Positions 48,661 through 56,649 of a stretch of 64,000 nt of DNA are shown piece after piece. The notes under the pieces were generated by a model that was not told the origin of the DNA, searched no databases, and saw nothing but the letters and a program-made list of their open reading frames with translations. The stretch covers positions 62,001 to 126,000 of the forward strand of contig NZ_JAEVLT010000005.1 in assembly GCF_024494385.1 (NCBI RefSeq). The letters run 5' to 3'. Each line of letters opens with the position of its first letter. Positions within the stretch are counted from its first letter, which is position 1. Both the position numbers and the translations under genes were made by a program. Source of the DNA: Bacillus sp. EB600. GTDB taxonomy: Bacteria > Bacillota > Bacilli > Bacillales > Cytobacillaceae.

Positions 48661-48867
48661 TCATCTTGTTTGTTCCCAGTCCTGGTACAATCCGCTCCCC
48701 TGACACCCTGGGCATTCATACGAATTAAAGTAGGCAAATTCATTATAGGGGTAAACCGTATATCCTCGACCTTGGCAATCAGGGCACTTGCCTTGTTCCT
48801 TCATTCCAGTGACAAAGTTCTGATATTTATTTTCTTTCCATTGATTATAAGCGTTGAGTAATCCCAT
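48661..48867 (-). CDS. DnaJ-type zinc-finger-like small protein (68 aa)
   Basis: 68 residues with two CxxCxGxG repeats (CPDCQGRG near residue 29 and CPGCQGSG near 54), the same repeat used in DnaJ zinc fingers, which would bind one zinc ion. The N-terminus is MGLLNAYNQWKENKYQNF. ATG 48867 follows GAGGTGATG; upstream in-frame ATG codons lack an SD. Function is unknown. Confidence 0.72.
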   Translation of the reverse strand: MGLLNAYNQWKENKYQNFVTGMKEQGKCPDCQGRGYTVYPYNEFAYFNSYECPGCQGSGLYQDWEQTR

Positions 48868-49196
48868 TTTCATCACCTCGTTTTTAAAGTATGGGGAAAA
48901 AATGGAATATTTATGCAATTATATTTAAATATAAAAAGGGAGGCTGTCTTCTTTTTCAATCCATTTTTCCACAGCAATAGTTTCTTGGAAAAATATTGTA
49001 AGTTTATTCCTATTATTATCATATGTTTTTTGTATTTAATATGTGATTTTATCTAGTTTTATTTATGAAATTAACAAATATGAATATAATAAATTTCGGG
49101 AACAGAGGCTTATTTCCCAAAAATTTGATACACGAATTGATGTATAGATTTCTCCCTTTTTTGGATACTAACAGTAAAGGTGGAGGGATAAGTGAA
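48868..49196. other. Intergenic region without a recognised gene
   Basis: About 330 nt, very AT-rich in the middle (49000-49080). It holds probable promoters for the flanking genes. An in-frame extension of the downstream small ORF reaches 49065 but lacks an SD. I see nothing else. Confidence 0.5.
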
Positions 49197-49385
49197 ATGG
49201 AAAAATTGAATGAAGAGGCAGCACCGAATAATAATTTATCTCCAATAACGATCAAAACATCAAAAAGCCTAGTTGGAAATAAGAATGGACATGAATTTTC
49301 TGAGGAGCTTTCAGATGGCGGCGAAAGAGATCAGATTATCCAGAGGCAAACACGGAAAAAACCACTTTCAGAGTATAAATGGTAA
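49197..49385 (+). CDS. Hypothetical small hydrophilic protein (62 aa)
   Basis: 62 residues, strongly polar: MEKLNEEAAPNNNLSPITIK, then EFSEELSDGGERDQ and a basic end (RQTRKKPLSEYKW). GGTGGAGGG lies about 11 nt before ATG 49197, and a strong terminator follows. The EFSEELSD segment recalls YfhD-type small proteins of Bacillus, but the match is too short to assign. A spore-associated role is only a guess. Confidence 0.58.
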   Translation: MEKLNEEAAPNNNLSPITIKTSKSLVGNKNGHEFSEELSDGGERDQIIQRQTRKKPLSEYKW

Positions 49386-49410
49386 TAACGCAAAAGTAAT
49401 AAACTATTTA

Positions 49411-49446
49411 ATTCCGCAGGTAAAAAAACTCCTGCGGAATTTTTTT
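49411..49446 (+). terminator. Terminator after the 62-aa gene
   Basis: ATTCCGCAGG (49411-49420) pairs perfectly with CCTGCGGAAT (49431-49440), followed by six T's. Confidence 0.9.
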
Positions 49447-49480
49447 CAATTTAATTATTTACAAACCTTTCCTTCTATTG

Positions 49481-49512
49481 TAGAATTTCTATATACCTAA
49501 TATATCTAGGTA
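49481..49512. promoter_or_regulatory. Candidate PadR operator upstream of padR
   Basis: TAGAATTTCTA (49481-49491) is a palindrome about a central T, and TACCTA/TAGGTA (49494-49512) is a second inverted repeat ending just before the ribosome binding site. The TAGAATTTCTA core recurs in the long palindrome at 50500-50528 in the same gene cluster, consistent with autoregulation. Confidence 0.62.
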
Positions 49513-49521
49513 GGTGAAAAA

Positions 49522-49869
49522 ATGTTTAATCGCGAATTGGTAAAAGGAAGTACATCATTGATTTTGCTTCAGCTCTTAAATGAAAGGGATATGTACGGCT
49601 ACGAGCTTGTTAAGGAGTTAGAGCGGCGCAGCGACAATGATTTAAGCGTAAAAGAAGGGACGTTGTATCCTGCACTGCACAAACTAGAAAAGCAAGAGTA
49701 CATTGAATATTATTGGCATGAGCAGGAAAAAGGCCCGGCACGTAAGTACTATCGAATCACCAAACCCGGTAAAGAGCTTTTACTCGAAAAAACCCGCGAG
49801 TGGCAGGATTTTGTTCAAGTCATGAACAAGGTAATGGGGAGATCAAAGCATGGAACGGCTGAAGAGTAG
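49522..49869 (+). CDS. PadR-family transcriptional regulator
   Basis: 115-residue winged-helix repressor. The PadR signature is complete: [14 protein letters not shown] near residue 30 and [22 protein letters not shown] near 45, then [18 protein letters not shown] 49522 follows TAGGTAGG. It overlaps the next gene by 20 nt. PadR regulators paired with HAAS/DUF1700 and DUF4153/4173 membrane proteins usually respond to envelope stress; that link is inferred. Confidence 0.93.
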   Translation: MFNRELVKGSTSLILLQLLNERDMYGYELVKELERRSDNDLSVKEGTLYPALHKLEKQEYIEYYWHEQEKGPARKYYRITKPGKELLLEKTREWQDFVQVMNKVMGRSKHGTAEE

Positions 49870-50485
49870 GTTTTTAGATGAACTGGCAAAGGGACTTGAA
49901 GATCATCAAGATAAAGAGAATATTTTAAGTGAATATGAGATACATATTGATGAAATCTTCATCGAAATTTTAGGCGAGAAAAAGGAAGCAACAATGGAAT
50001 TGCTTATTTCCAGACTCGGAGAACCTAATGAGATTGCCGAAATGTGGAGAGAAGAACTGTCCTTTACGCCAAGCAGGATGAAATGGCTTTTTATTCTTTT
50101 TAACATTTTCCTGTTTGCTGGCGGCAGTCTTCTAACATTAGTACATAATCTTTATGAATGGAAATGGTTATCCATCATTTGGAACCACTTGACCTCAATT
50201 CCGACGATGATTGCTTTTGTCTATCTCTTTTTTTGGGCCTTGTTGGGTTATGAAATTGGGAGGGGGTTTGGACATGGGGGGAGAATCCTTTTGCGAAAGA
50301 CGTTTTTGTTTTCCCTTATCCCCAACCTGATGTTAATGGTTTTGACTGTTTTTAAGATCATTCCGCATTCGTGGTTTGCGCCGTTATTAACAAAATCATT
50401 TATTATTGCTTGTATCCTCTTTACCATTATTCTTTATCCTGTTTGCATTCTCGGTTATCGATGGGGAAAGAAGGCGTCGATATAA
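49850..50485 (+). CDS. HAAS/DUF1700-domain membrane protein
   Basis: 211 residues. The N-terminal cytoplasmic domain (residues ~1-72) has the HAAS pattern: a helix with [28 protein letters not shown], then [12 protein letters not shown]. Four hydrophobic segments follow. The start ATG lies inside padR with its SD in the padR coding region, so it is coupled. Such proteins commonly act with PadR regulators as membrane partners; the signal is unknown. Confidence 0.85.
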   Translation: MERLKSRFLDELAKGLEDHQDKENILSEYEIHIDEIFIEILGEKKEATMELLISRLGEPNEIAEMWREELSFTPSRMKWLFILFNIFLFAGGSLLTLVHNLYEWKWLSIIWNHLTSIPTMIAFVYLFFWALLGYEIGRGFGHGGRILLRKTFLFSLIPNLMLMVLTVFKIIPHSWFAPLLTKSFIIACILFTIILYPVCILGYRWGKKASI

Positions 50486-50499
50486 GCAAATTTTTTTAC

Positions 50500-50528
50500 C
50501 TATATACATAGAATTTCTATGTATATAG
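50500..50528. promoter_or_regulatory. 29-bp perfect palindrome upstream of the DUF4173 gene (PadR operator)
   Basis: Two 14-nt arms (CTATATACATAGAA and TTCTATGTATATAG) are perfect inverted copies around one central T. It lacks a U-tract and sits 29 nt before ATG 50557, so it is an operator and not a terminator. Its core TAGAATTTCTA is shared with the site before padR. Confidence 0.72.
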
Positions 50529-50556
50529 AATTAAAATGTATCAGGGGGAGTTCCTT

Positions 50557-52020
50557 ATGGAAAAAGAAATCAGTAAATCAGATTGGCTCTTTTTGTTAGC
50601 CTGTTTATTTCTTGGGATAATTTCGGAAGAGTCATTTTTTCGCGGTATTGAAATTGGTATCTCTTATATGGTGTTTATTGTTGCTTTTTATGGTGTGTTC
50701 TATTGGAGGTATCACCACTTTTCATTTTCTCACCAACGTTTGGGCTGGTTTGTATTAATTTGCATTTGGCTGTTGGCAGCAACCTATTTCGTGCATAACA
50801 CCCCATTTTTTTACTTCCTAAATATATTGGTTATTCCAGGGTTGGTTTTGTTTCACATTGTTTTAGTCACAAGTCCGCATCAAATGCAATGGAATCGGCT
50901 GCCATTTGTAGCATATTTATTTTCAAGATTAATTGAGGCCATCAAATACAATGGTGCGTTTGCTTCCTCCTATCGAAAAAATGCTAAAAAAGGGATGGAT
51001 CAAAGCCATTTGCAAATATTGAAAAAAGTCATAATTGGTTTAATTATCTCAATTCCTATCCTGGCTGTTGTATTGACGCTGTTAATGTCGGCGGATTCTA
51101 AATTTAAACAACTGGTAGGGGGATTTCCGGAATGGTTCAATATAGTAAACGCTGAAACAATTACAAGAATCATGATTATTTTGCTAACAACTGCTCTATT
51201 TTTTGGCATCCTCCAGGTTCTCCTTAAAAAGCAGATAAAAATAATTGAGACCAAACCGGAAAAACAATTTTTTCAACTTGATGGGATTATCGTTTTTACC
51301 ATCTTAGTCGTAATGAATCTTGTTTATCTTTTATTTACTTTTGTGCAATTCAAATATTTTTTTGGGGGAACCTTACAAGGGAACTTTACGTTTGCGCAAT
51401 ATGCACGGAAAGGGTTTTTCGAGCTTTTGTTTGTTTCGATCATTAATTTGTCAGTGATAGTAGCAGTTTTGACGTTTGTAACCCGGGGCTCAAAGGTATT
51501 CAATCGACTTACACAAATAATGCTGACAATTCTTGTTCTATCAAGCGCAGTAATGCTTTGTTCCGCCTTTTTGCGCCTAGGTATGTACGAGGATGCTTAT
51601 GGGTTTACTTTTACAAGAATTCTCGCTCACTCGTTTATGATTTTTCTAGCCATTATTTTTGCCTATACATTGGTCAAGGTCTGGATCGAAAATTTGTCAT
51701 TAGCCCATTTTGTCTTTATCATTTCACTCGTTTATTATGTAGCAATTAATGCGGTCGATTTAAATCAATTGGTTGTAGCGAAAAATATCAATCGATTTGA
51801 AGCGAGTGGCAAGGTTGATGTTCAATACTTGAATTCTTTGTCATATACCGGTGTACTTGGTTTAATTTCCTTATATGAAAAAGATAAAACTATTCCAACT
51901 TTAGAAACCATCCTGCAACAACGACAGGAACAATTTAATCGAGAGGAGGATTCCTGGCAATCGTATAACCTGAAAAAACAGCAGGTGAAGAAGGAACTTC
52001 TTAAAATGAAACTGAATTAG
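50557..52020 (+). CDS. DUF4173/DUF4153-type polytopic membrane protein
   Basis: 487 residues with about ten to twelve hydrophobic segments and a basic cytoplasmic C-terminus (KKQQVKKELLKMKLN). The block GWFVLICIWLLAATYFVHNT, the segment SPHQMQWNRLPFV and SADSKFKQLVGGFP near residue 180 fit the DUF4173 family. Function is unknown. ATG 50557 has GGGGGAG eight nt upstream; the long palindrome before it suggests separate PadR control within the cluster. Confidence 0.82.
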   Translation: MEKEISKSDWLFLLACLFLGIISEESFFRGIEIGISYMVFIVAFYGVFYWRYHHFSFSHQRLGWFVLICIWLLAATYFVHNTPFFYFLNILVIPGLVLFHIVLVTSPHQMQWNRLPFVAYLFSRLIEAIKYNGAFASSYRKNAKKGMDQSHLQILKKVIIGLIISIPILAVVLTLLMSADSKFKQLVGGFPEWFNIVNAETITRIMIILLTTALFFGILQVLLKKQIKIIETKPEKQFFQLDGIIVFTILVVMNLVYLLFTFVQFKYFFGGTLQGNFTFAQYARKGFFELLFVSIINLSVIVAVLTFVTRGSKVFNRLTQIMLTILVLSSAVMLCSAFLRLGMYEDAYGFTFTRILAHSFMIFLAIIFAYTLVKVWIENLSLAHFVFIISLVYYVAINAVDLNQLVVAKNINRFEASGKVDVQYLNSLSYTGVLGLISLYEKDKTIPTLETILQQRQEQFNREEDSWQSYNLKKQQVKKELLKMKLN

Positions 52021-52137
52021 TGGAAGAACGAATTAACGAAGGCATACCTCTTCACTGTACTGTTAAAGTTGCTACTTGAAAATTAAGTTGAAGGCCAGAT
52101 AAATTGTAACATGTAATTGAAAAAATTAAGGTTTAGT

Positions 52138-52188
52138 AAAAAAGTGGACCGTCCTCAAGTACTTATAGTACCGAGGAATGGTCCTTTT
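52138..52188 (+). terminator. Long hairpin after the PadR cluster
   Basis: GGACC (52145-52149) pairs with GGTCC (52179-52183), enclosing CCTC/GAGG and GTAC/GTAC pairs, followed by CTTTT. It is a probable terminator, although it lies about 120 nt after the stop. Confidence 0.55.
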
Positions 52189-52194
52189 AACATA

Positions 52195-52338
52195 CACAAT
52201 AAACAAGCGCTTTGTCTTTCTAATTTTCTAGCTGCAGCGCCAAGTGGACTTGCACAGGATGTGCTGACGTCGACGTTCGCAAAAGGACGTGGCGTTTTTA
52301 GTAGACATTCCGTAGTTCGTGGGCTTCCACTTTTCTAG
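52195..52338. repeat. Candidate dispersed structured repeat
   Basis: A GC-richer 140-nt block unlike its AT-rich surroundings. It begins AAGCGCTTTGTC-TTTCTAATTTTCTAG, continues CTGCAGCGCCAAGTGGA and ends TCCACTTTTCTAG, so its ends are partly inverted copies (AAGTGGA/TCCACTT). Inside are GCACAGGATGTGC and GACGTCGACGTTCG-AAAAGGACGTGG. The CTAGCTGCAGCGCC motif resembles intergenic repeats I associate with Bacillaceae genomes. Only one copy is in this window, so repetition is not demonstrated. Confidence 0.42.
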
Positions 52339-53126
52339 TCCCCATCGAACATTTCGAACAAACCGCGGGCGATACTGCCTTCATCTTTGGCACCCCCACG
52401 TTGTGGAGCAGCTGCAAAAACGCGGCTTGCCAGCCGGCTGAACGGCAACGATTGAATCCATACTGAGCCAGGACCTCTTAAAGTAGCAAAAAATAAACCT
52501 TCACCACCGAAAAGAGCCGTTTTAATCCCTTTTACAAATTCAATATCATAGTGGACGCTACTTGTCATTGCAACTAAGCAGCCAGTATCAACTCGTAATG
52601 TTTGTCCTGGGAGAAGATCTTTTTTTAGGATGGTGCCTCCGGCATGCACAAATGTTAACCCATCACCTTCCAGTTTTTGCATGATAAATCCTTCGCCGCC
52701 AAAGAAGCCGGCCCCAATTTTTCGCTGGAATTCGATGCCAATTGACACACCCTTTGCTGCAGCTAAAAATGCATCCTTTTGGCAGATAATTTTCCCGCCT
52801 AATTCACTTAAATCCATCGGAATTATTTTTCCAGGGTATGGTGCAGCGAAGGAGACGCGTTTTTTTCCAAGCCCTTGATTGGTGAAAGCAGTCATAAATA
52901 AGCTTTCGCCTGTAAGCATTCGCTTACCGGCACTGAATAGTTTCCCCATTAAGCCACTGCCGCCGCTACTGGAGCCATCACCAAAAATTGTTTCCATCTG
53001 GATATCATCTTCCATCATCATGAAACCGCCAGCTTCGGCGACAACTGTTTCATGCGGGTCTAACTCGACTTCAACAAACTGCATATCATCGCCGTAAATT
53101 TTGTAATCAATATCGTGAGTGTTCAT
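52335..53126 (-). CDS. AIM24/TIGR00266-family protein
   Basis: 263 residues, beta-rich with many glycines. The pattern is clear: [21 protein letters not shown] at the start, [34 protein letters not shown] near residue 93 and [21 protein letters not shown] near 148. Bacterial members are uncharacterised; yeast AIM24 is mitochondrial. The C-terminal 30 residues are Gly/Ala/Arg-rich. ATG 53126 has GAAGGAGGTAA upstream. The transcript may start at a structured RNA unit about 80-195 nt upstream, whose terminator could control read-through. Confidence 0.85.
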   Translation of the reverse strand: MNTHDIDYKIYGDDMQFVEVELDPHETVVAEAGGFMMMEDDIQMETIFGDGSSSGGSGLMGKLFSAGKRMLTGESLFMTAFTNQGLGKKRVSFAAPYPGKIIPMDLSELGGKIICQKDAFLAAAKGVSIGIEFQRKIGAGFFGGEGFIMQKLEGDGLTFVHAGGTILKKDLLPGQTLRVDTGCLVAMTSSVHYDIEFVKGIKTALFGGEGLFFATLRGPGSVWIQSLPFSRLASRVFAAAPQRGGAKDEGSIARGLFEMFDGD

Positions 53127-53206
53127 GGGTTACCTCCTTCAATTGATATTTGTACTCAAGCTAATTTTAAAAGAATAAGGAAAAATATGCTATCTTTTCA
53201 TACATT

Positions 53207-53321
53207 AAAAAAGGCACCTGATTAACAGGTGCCTTTGTCGATATTGAGGCGAAAAACCACACTCCACATAGTGTGCTCCATAAAGGAATGTTCTTCGACT
53301 TACACAACTCAGCTCATCGCC
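53207..53321 (-). ncRNA. Uncharacterised structured RNA or attenuator leader upstream of the AIM24-family gene
   Basis: Minus-strand unit of about 115 nt with its own promoter and terminator and no credible ORF. GGCGA (53321-53317) can pair with TCGCC (53252-53248) to close a multi-stem loop. CACACT/AGTGTG (53275-53258) form an internal hairpin. GTCGA (53299-53295), inside the closing stem, can pair with TCGAC (53241-53237) just outside it, giving a pseudoknot. The terminator is GGCACCTG/CAGGTGCC followed by T's (53236-53207). It does not match 6S, SRP, RNase P, tmRNA, T-box, SAM or fluoride motifs as I know them. Confidence 0.62.
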
Positions 53322-53326
53322 TATCT

Positions 53327-53355
53327 AATATACCATGGCATCGAGAAAATGGCAA
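53327..53355 (-). promoter_or_regulatory. Sigma-A promoter of the structured RNA
   Basis: On the minus strand TTGCCA (53355-53350) and TATATT (53332-53327) are exactly 17 nt apart. The predicted start is about 53320, at the 5' side of the first pairing segment. Confidence 0.7.
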
Positions 53356-53455
53356 GACTCTAAGAGAAAGTTGAAAAAGTGAGATGTTTTAGAATTGTTA
53401 AAATTTATGTAAAATTTTATTCAACATTATAAAATAAAAATAGAAGGGAGACTAA

Positions 53456-53563
53456 ATGATATTGGACCCGAATGCGAAAGAAATAGTAAATAACCTAAAA
53501 TGCATGCTTGGTAGAATCGATCTGAATATAGTTAAACAATTAAAAAGTGAGACCACAGTATAA
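53456..53563 (+). CDS. Hypothetical very small protein (35 aa)
   Basis: 35 codons from ATG 53456 with AAGGGAG seven nt upstream and a perfect terminator about 27 nt after the stop. The peptide begins MILDPNAKEIVNNLKCMLGR and ends in a charged helix (DLNIVKQLKSETTV). It has one cysteine and no membrane segment. The signals support translation; function is unknown. Confidence 0.5.
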   Translation: MILDPNAKEIVNNLKCMLGRIDLNIVKQLKSETTV

Positions 53564-53587
53564 GTAACATGAACCTTCAATACGAAA

Positions 53588-53620
53588 CAAAACCGACAAG
53601 ATAAATTTTGTCGGTTTTTG
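53588..53620 (+). terminator. Terminator after the 35-aa gene
   Basis: AACCGACAA (53591-53599) pairs with TTGTCGGTT (53608-53616), followed by TTT. Confidence 0.82.
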
Positions 53621-53739
53621 TTTGAATCTTTGGAAAAATTTGTGACATTTTTGTGAAAAAAAGTTCTTGATTTGCCAAGCTAATTCATTTATATTCAAAT
53701 AATCAGATATACAAAAATACAAAACTAAGAAGGGTTGTT

Positions 53740-55485
53740 ATGTTTTTTGACAAGCGATTTCAGCACTATTCGTTAAGCAGTCTTCCAAAAGATCTTATTT
53801 CTGGATTGATTGTGGGCGTCATTGCAATTCCACTGGGTATGGCTTTTGCCATTGCTTCAGGTGTAAAGCCTGAGTACGGGATCTACACAACTGTTGTTGC
53901 AGGGATTTTTATTTCATTGTTTGGAGGATCTAAATACCAAATTGGTGGTCCTACCGGAGCTTTTATCCCCATCCTGTTCGGAATTGTAATGACATATGGG
54001 TATGAAAACCTTCTTATCGCTGGTTTTTTAGCAGGTGTTATCCTGCTTTTAATGGGTATTTTTAAATTGGGATCATTAATTAAGTTTATCCCAAGACCAG
54101 TGACAATTGGGTTTACTGCTGGAATTGCCGTTACCATTTTTGCCGGTCAACTTTCTAGCTTTCTTGGACTCGTTGGTTTAAAAAAGCACGAAGAATTTAT
54201 CCTGAACCTAAAAGAAATTATTATGCATATGAACACCCTGAACATCTACAGTGTTTTGACCGCTGTTATATGTTTGATTACGTTAATTCTAACACCAAAA
54301 TTAGTGCCAAAGGTCCCTGGACCGCTGATTGGTTTACTTTTATCTACTGTAGTTGCGACACTCTTTTATCCAAGTCACGTTGCAACAATAGGAACAAGTT
54401 ATGGTGAAATTCCAAATTCATTGCCACATTTTCATATTCCTAATTTGGATTTAGAAACAATTATTAAACTGTTAAAGCCAGCTTTTGTCATTGCCATGCT
54501 TGGAGGAATTGAATCATTACTATCAGCTGTTGTGGCAGATGGGATGACGAACAGCCGTCATAATAGTAATAAAGAACTAATAGGCCAAGGAATTGCCAAC
54601 ATGATTACTCCGTTATTTGGTGGAATTCCAGCTACAGGAGCAATAGCACGGACAGCAACAAATATTAAAAATGGTGCAGTTTCACCTCTTTCTGGAATTA
54701 TTCATGGTGCTATTGTCTTACTAATTTTAATATTTTTTGCATCGTATGCTTCATATATTCCATTGGCAAGTATGGCACCAATTCTAATGGTTGTGGCTTG
54801 GAACATGAGTGAAAGAAAGGTTTTTGCCCATATATTAAAGACAAAAACTAGTGATTCATTGGTTCTTTTGGTCACATTTATTCTAACCGTATTTGTTACC
54901 TTAACAGTAGCGGTAGAGGTTGGTTTGATCATGTCGGTAATCATCTTTGCAAAACGAATGAGTGATGTCATGACTACTCAAAAAGCGCTGCCAAATCCAG
55001 ATAACAAACATAAAAGGATAGAGACTCAAATGGTTACCGATACACATGATTGCCCGCAAATTAGTATTTTTAATATCGAAGGTCCATTATTCTTTGGCGC
55101 TGCCCAAATGTTTGAAAAAACCATTATGAGCACAATCAATTACCGGCCCAAAATACTATTACTGAGAATGGGCAGGGTTCCATTTATGGACACTACAGGG
55201 GAAGCGAATTTAGCCAGTATTGTTAAAAATTTCTCGAAAAGTGGTATAGTATTAGTATCAGGAATAAATAAGCAGCCTGAAAATGTGTTGAAAAAGACCG
55301 GATTATTTGAGAGTATAGGCCCGGAACATTTCTTTGAACATACAGGAGAAGCGATCGATTATGGCCTTTCCCAGTTGGAAAAAAACAAATGTTTAGGCTG
55401 TAAACATTTTGCATTTAAGGAATGTAAAAAGCTATCGGCAGTTGAGACTGTTGAAAGCAAACGAGAACTCTCTCCAACATACTAG
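53740..55485 (+). CDS. SulP-family anion permease with STAS domain
   Basis: Secondary anion transporter (SLC26/SulP) of 581 residues. The N-terminal KDLISGLIVGVIAIPLGMAF is the family start, and GGPTGAFIPI near residue 67 lies at the anion site. About 12-14 membrane segments precede a STAS domain (residues ~430-540; FNIEGPLFFGAAQMFEKT, VPFMDTTGEANL). The extreme C-terminus adds a cysteine cluster (CLGCKHFAFKEC) not usual in SulP proteins, which might bind metal or sense redox. Sulfate is the likely but unproven substrate. It is followed 26 nt later by an arsR-type gene. Confidence 0.9.
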   Translation: MFFDKRFQHYSLSSLPKDLISGLIVGVIAIPLGMAFAIASGVKPEYGIYTTVVAGIFISLFGGSKYQIGGPTGAFIPILFGIVMTYGYENLLIAGFLAGVILLLMGIFKLGSLIKFIPRPVTIGFTAGIAVTIFAGQLSSFLGLVGLKKHEEFILNLKEIIMHMNTLNIYSVLTAVICLITLILTPKLVPKVPGPLIGLLLSTVVATLFYPSHVATIGTSYGEIPNSLPHFHIPNLDLETIIKLLKPAFVIAMLGGIESLLSAVVADGMTNSRHNSNKELIGQGIANMITPLFGGIPATGAIARTATNIKNGAVSPLSGIIHGAIVLLILIFFASYASYIPLASMAPILMVVAWNMSERKVFAHILKTKTSDSLVLLVTFILTVFVTLTVAVEVGLIMSVIIFAKRMSDVMTTQKALPNPDNKHKRIETQMVTDTHDCPQISIFNIEGPLFFGAAQMFEKTIMSTINYRPKILLLRMGRVPFMDTTGEANLASIVKNFSKSGIVLVSGINKQPENVLKKTGLFESIGPEHFFEHTGEAIDYGLSQLEKNKCLGCKHFAFKECKKLSAVETVESKRELSPTY

Positions 55486-55511
55486 GAATAGGAACGAGGA
55501 GGAAGTAAGAT

Positions 55512-55856
55512 TTGAATCTTGAAATGCAGCGTTTTAAAGCGGATTTTTTTAAGGCACTTGCACACCCACTAAGAATTCGGATTCTTGAACTATTGTCTGA
55601 AGGGGATAAAAATGTAAATGAACTTCAATCCCTTATTGGCAGTGAAGGTTCTGCTGTTTCCCAGCAATTGACTGTCTTGAGGGCGAAAAATATCGTATCG
55701 GGAACAAAGGATGGTAATAAAGTGGTATATACCTTAAAGGATCCAATGATTATTGAGCTTTTGGCTGTTGCGAAACAAATTTTCAACAATCATTTGGTAG
55801 ATACCATTACCATGCTGGATAAATTTAATGAGAACCAAGAATCATCAGAAAATTAG
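55512..55856 (+). CDS. ArsR-family transcriptional regulator
   Basis: 114-residue winged-helix regulator. The ArsR pattern is present: ALAHPLRIRILELLSEG near residue 15, the recognition helix region SEGSAVSQQLTVLRAKN near 48 and the wing GTKDGNKVVYTLKD. There are no cysteines, so it cannot use the classical thiol metal site. TTG 55512 has GAGGAGGAAG upstream. It is probably cotranscribed with the SulP gene and may control it. Confidence 0.9.
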   Translation: MNLEMQRFKADFFKALAHPLRIRILELLSEGDKNVNELQSLIGSEGSAVSQQLTVLRAKNIVSGTKDGNKVVYTLKDPMIIELLAVAKQIFNNHLVDTITMLDKFNENQESSEN

Positions 55857-55867
55857 TATTTTATACT

Positions 55868-55908
55868 ATCAAAGACGGCATTCTCTCATTGTCGCCTTTG
55901 ATTTTTTA
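55868..55908 (+). terminator. Terminator after the SulP/ArsR operon
   Basis: ATCAAAG-CGGC (55868-55879) pairs with GTCGCCTTTGAT (55891-55902), with an internal mismatch, then TTTTTT. Confidence 0.75.
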
Positions 55909-55944
55909 TTGAGTTACGAAGGGTAGAGAAATTAGGGTTCTACA

Positions 55945-55973
55945 TTGACTTTTCACCTAAATTATGTTAAATT
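55945..55973 (+). promoter_or_regulatory. Promoter of the cold-shock gene with a long 5' UTR
   Basis: TTGACT (55945-55950) and TAAATT (55968-55973) are 17 nt apart. Transcription from here leaves a 5' UTR of about 150 nt before ATG 56130, the arrangement typical of temperature-responsive csp mRNAs. Confidence 0.5.
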
Positions 55974-56129
55974 TAAGGAAGCCGTTACACGTGTTAGGTT
56001 TTATGTATCAGGCTTGTTCAAAGTTTTAACCAAAGTTTGGATAAGATAGTGAAAATAAAGCTGTCAACGTTGTTAATTGGTGAATTTTACACATGGCTTT
56101 ATGGTAAGCCAATAGGAGGAAATTTTTAC

Positions 56130-56330
56130 ATGAAAAACGGTAAAGTAAAATGGTTCAATTCTGAAAAAGGTTTCGGATTCATTGAAGCTGAAGACGGAAA
56201 CGACGTATTCGTTCATTACTCTGCTATCCAAACTGAAGGTTTCAAAACTTTAGAAGAAGGCCAAGAAGTTTCTTTCGACGTAGTTGAAGGTGCTCGTGGA
56301 CCACAAGCCGCTAACGTAGTTAAAAAATAA
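56130..56330 (+). CDS. Cold-shock protein (CspA/CspB family)
   Basis: 66-residue OB-fold RNA/ssDNA chaperone. RNP1 is KGFGFIE and RNP2 VFVHYS; the start [17 protein letters not shown] is canonical. The ATG has AGGAGGAAA upstream. The open frame extends back to 56037 but that part is the 5' UTR. Translation is probably modulated by UTR structure. Confidence 0.95.
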   Translation: MKNGKVKWFNSEKGFGFIEAEDGNDVFVHYSAIQTEGFKTLEEGQEVSFDVVEGARGPQAANVVKK

Positions 56331-56354
56331 AAATAATGGTGTGTAACCATTTTA

Positions 56355-56388
56355 TAGCAGTCTGGCTTTTATGCCAGGCTGTTTTTTA
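56355..56388 (+). terminator. Terminator after csp
   Basis: CAGTCTGGC (56358-56366) pairs with GCCAGGCTG (56373-56381; one G-U pair), followed by six T's. Confidence 0.85.
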
Positions 56389-56649
56389 TTGTTTATTGTT
56401 AATAGTAAGATTATAAAAATAGTTTTCCCAATTAATGAACAAATAAACCCGGATTACCAAAAAAATCTTGGCTTGTTATTTATGGTACTGTTTAAAATTA
56501 TTAAAAATAAGCCTAAAAACCAGTGATAATGAACCCTTCAAGTGTCTTTATCTTAAAAATGGTTTTTTACTTTGTTCGGGACCTCGAAGCAGCTCCCGAT
56601 TTCTCTATACGGTTTTTGAGAAAAAGCTTTAAAGGAGGAAAGACACTTG
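56389..56649. other. Intergenic region with no assignable gene
   Basis: About 260 nt. A 38-codon frame at 56559-56675 (beginning MVFYFVRDLEAAPDF) and a strong AAGGAGGAAAG at 56633-56643 are present. The frame has no SD of its own, and the SD leads only to an 18-codon ORF from TTG 56649. These could be traces of a lost gene. Nothing else is recognised. Confidence 0.45.

Noticed and set aside
53207..53321. Fluoride (crcB) riboswitch identity for the structured RNA, suggested by GGCGATG
   Set aside because: The expected nearby CGCC partner and the rest of the crcB core are absent; pairing occurs about 65 nt away.
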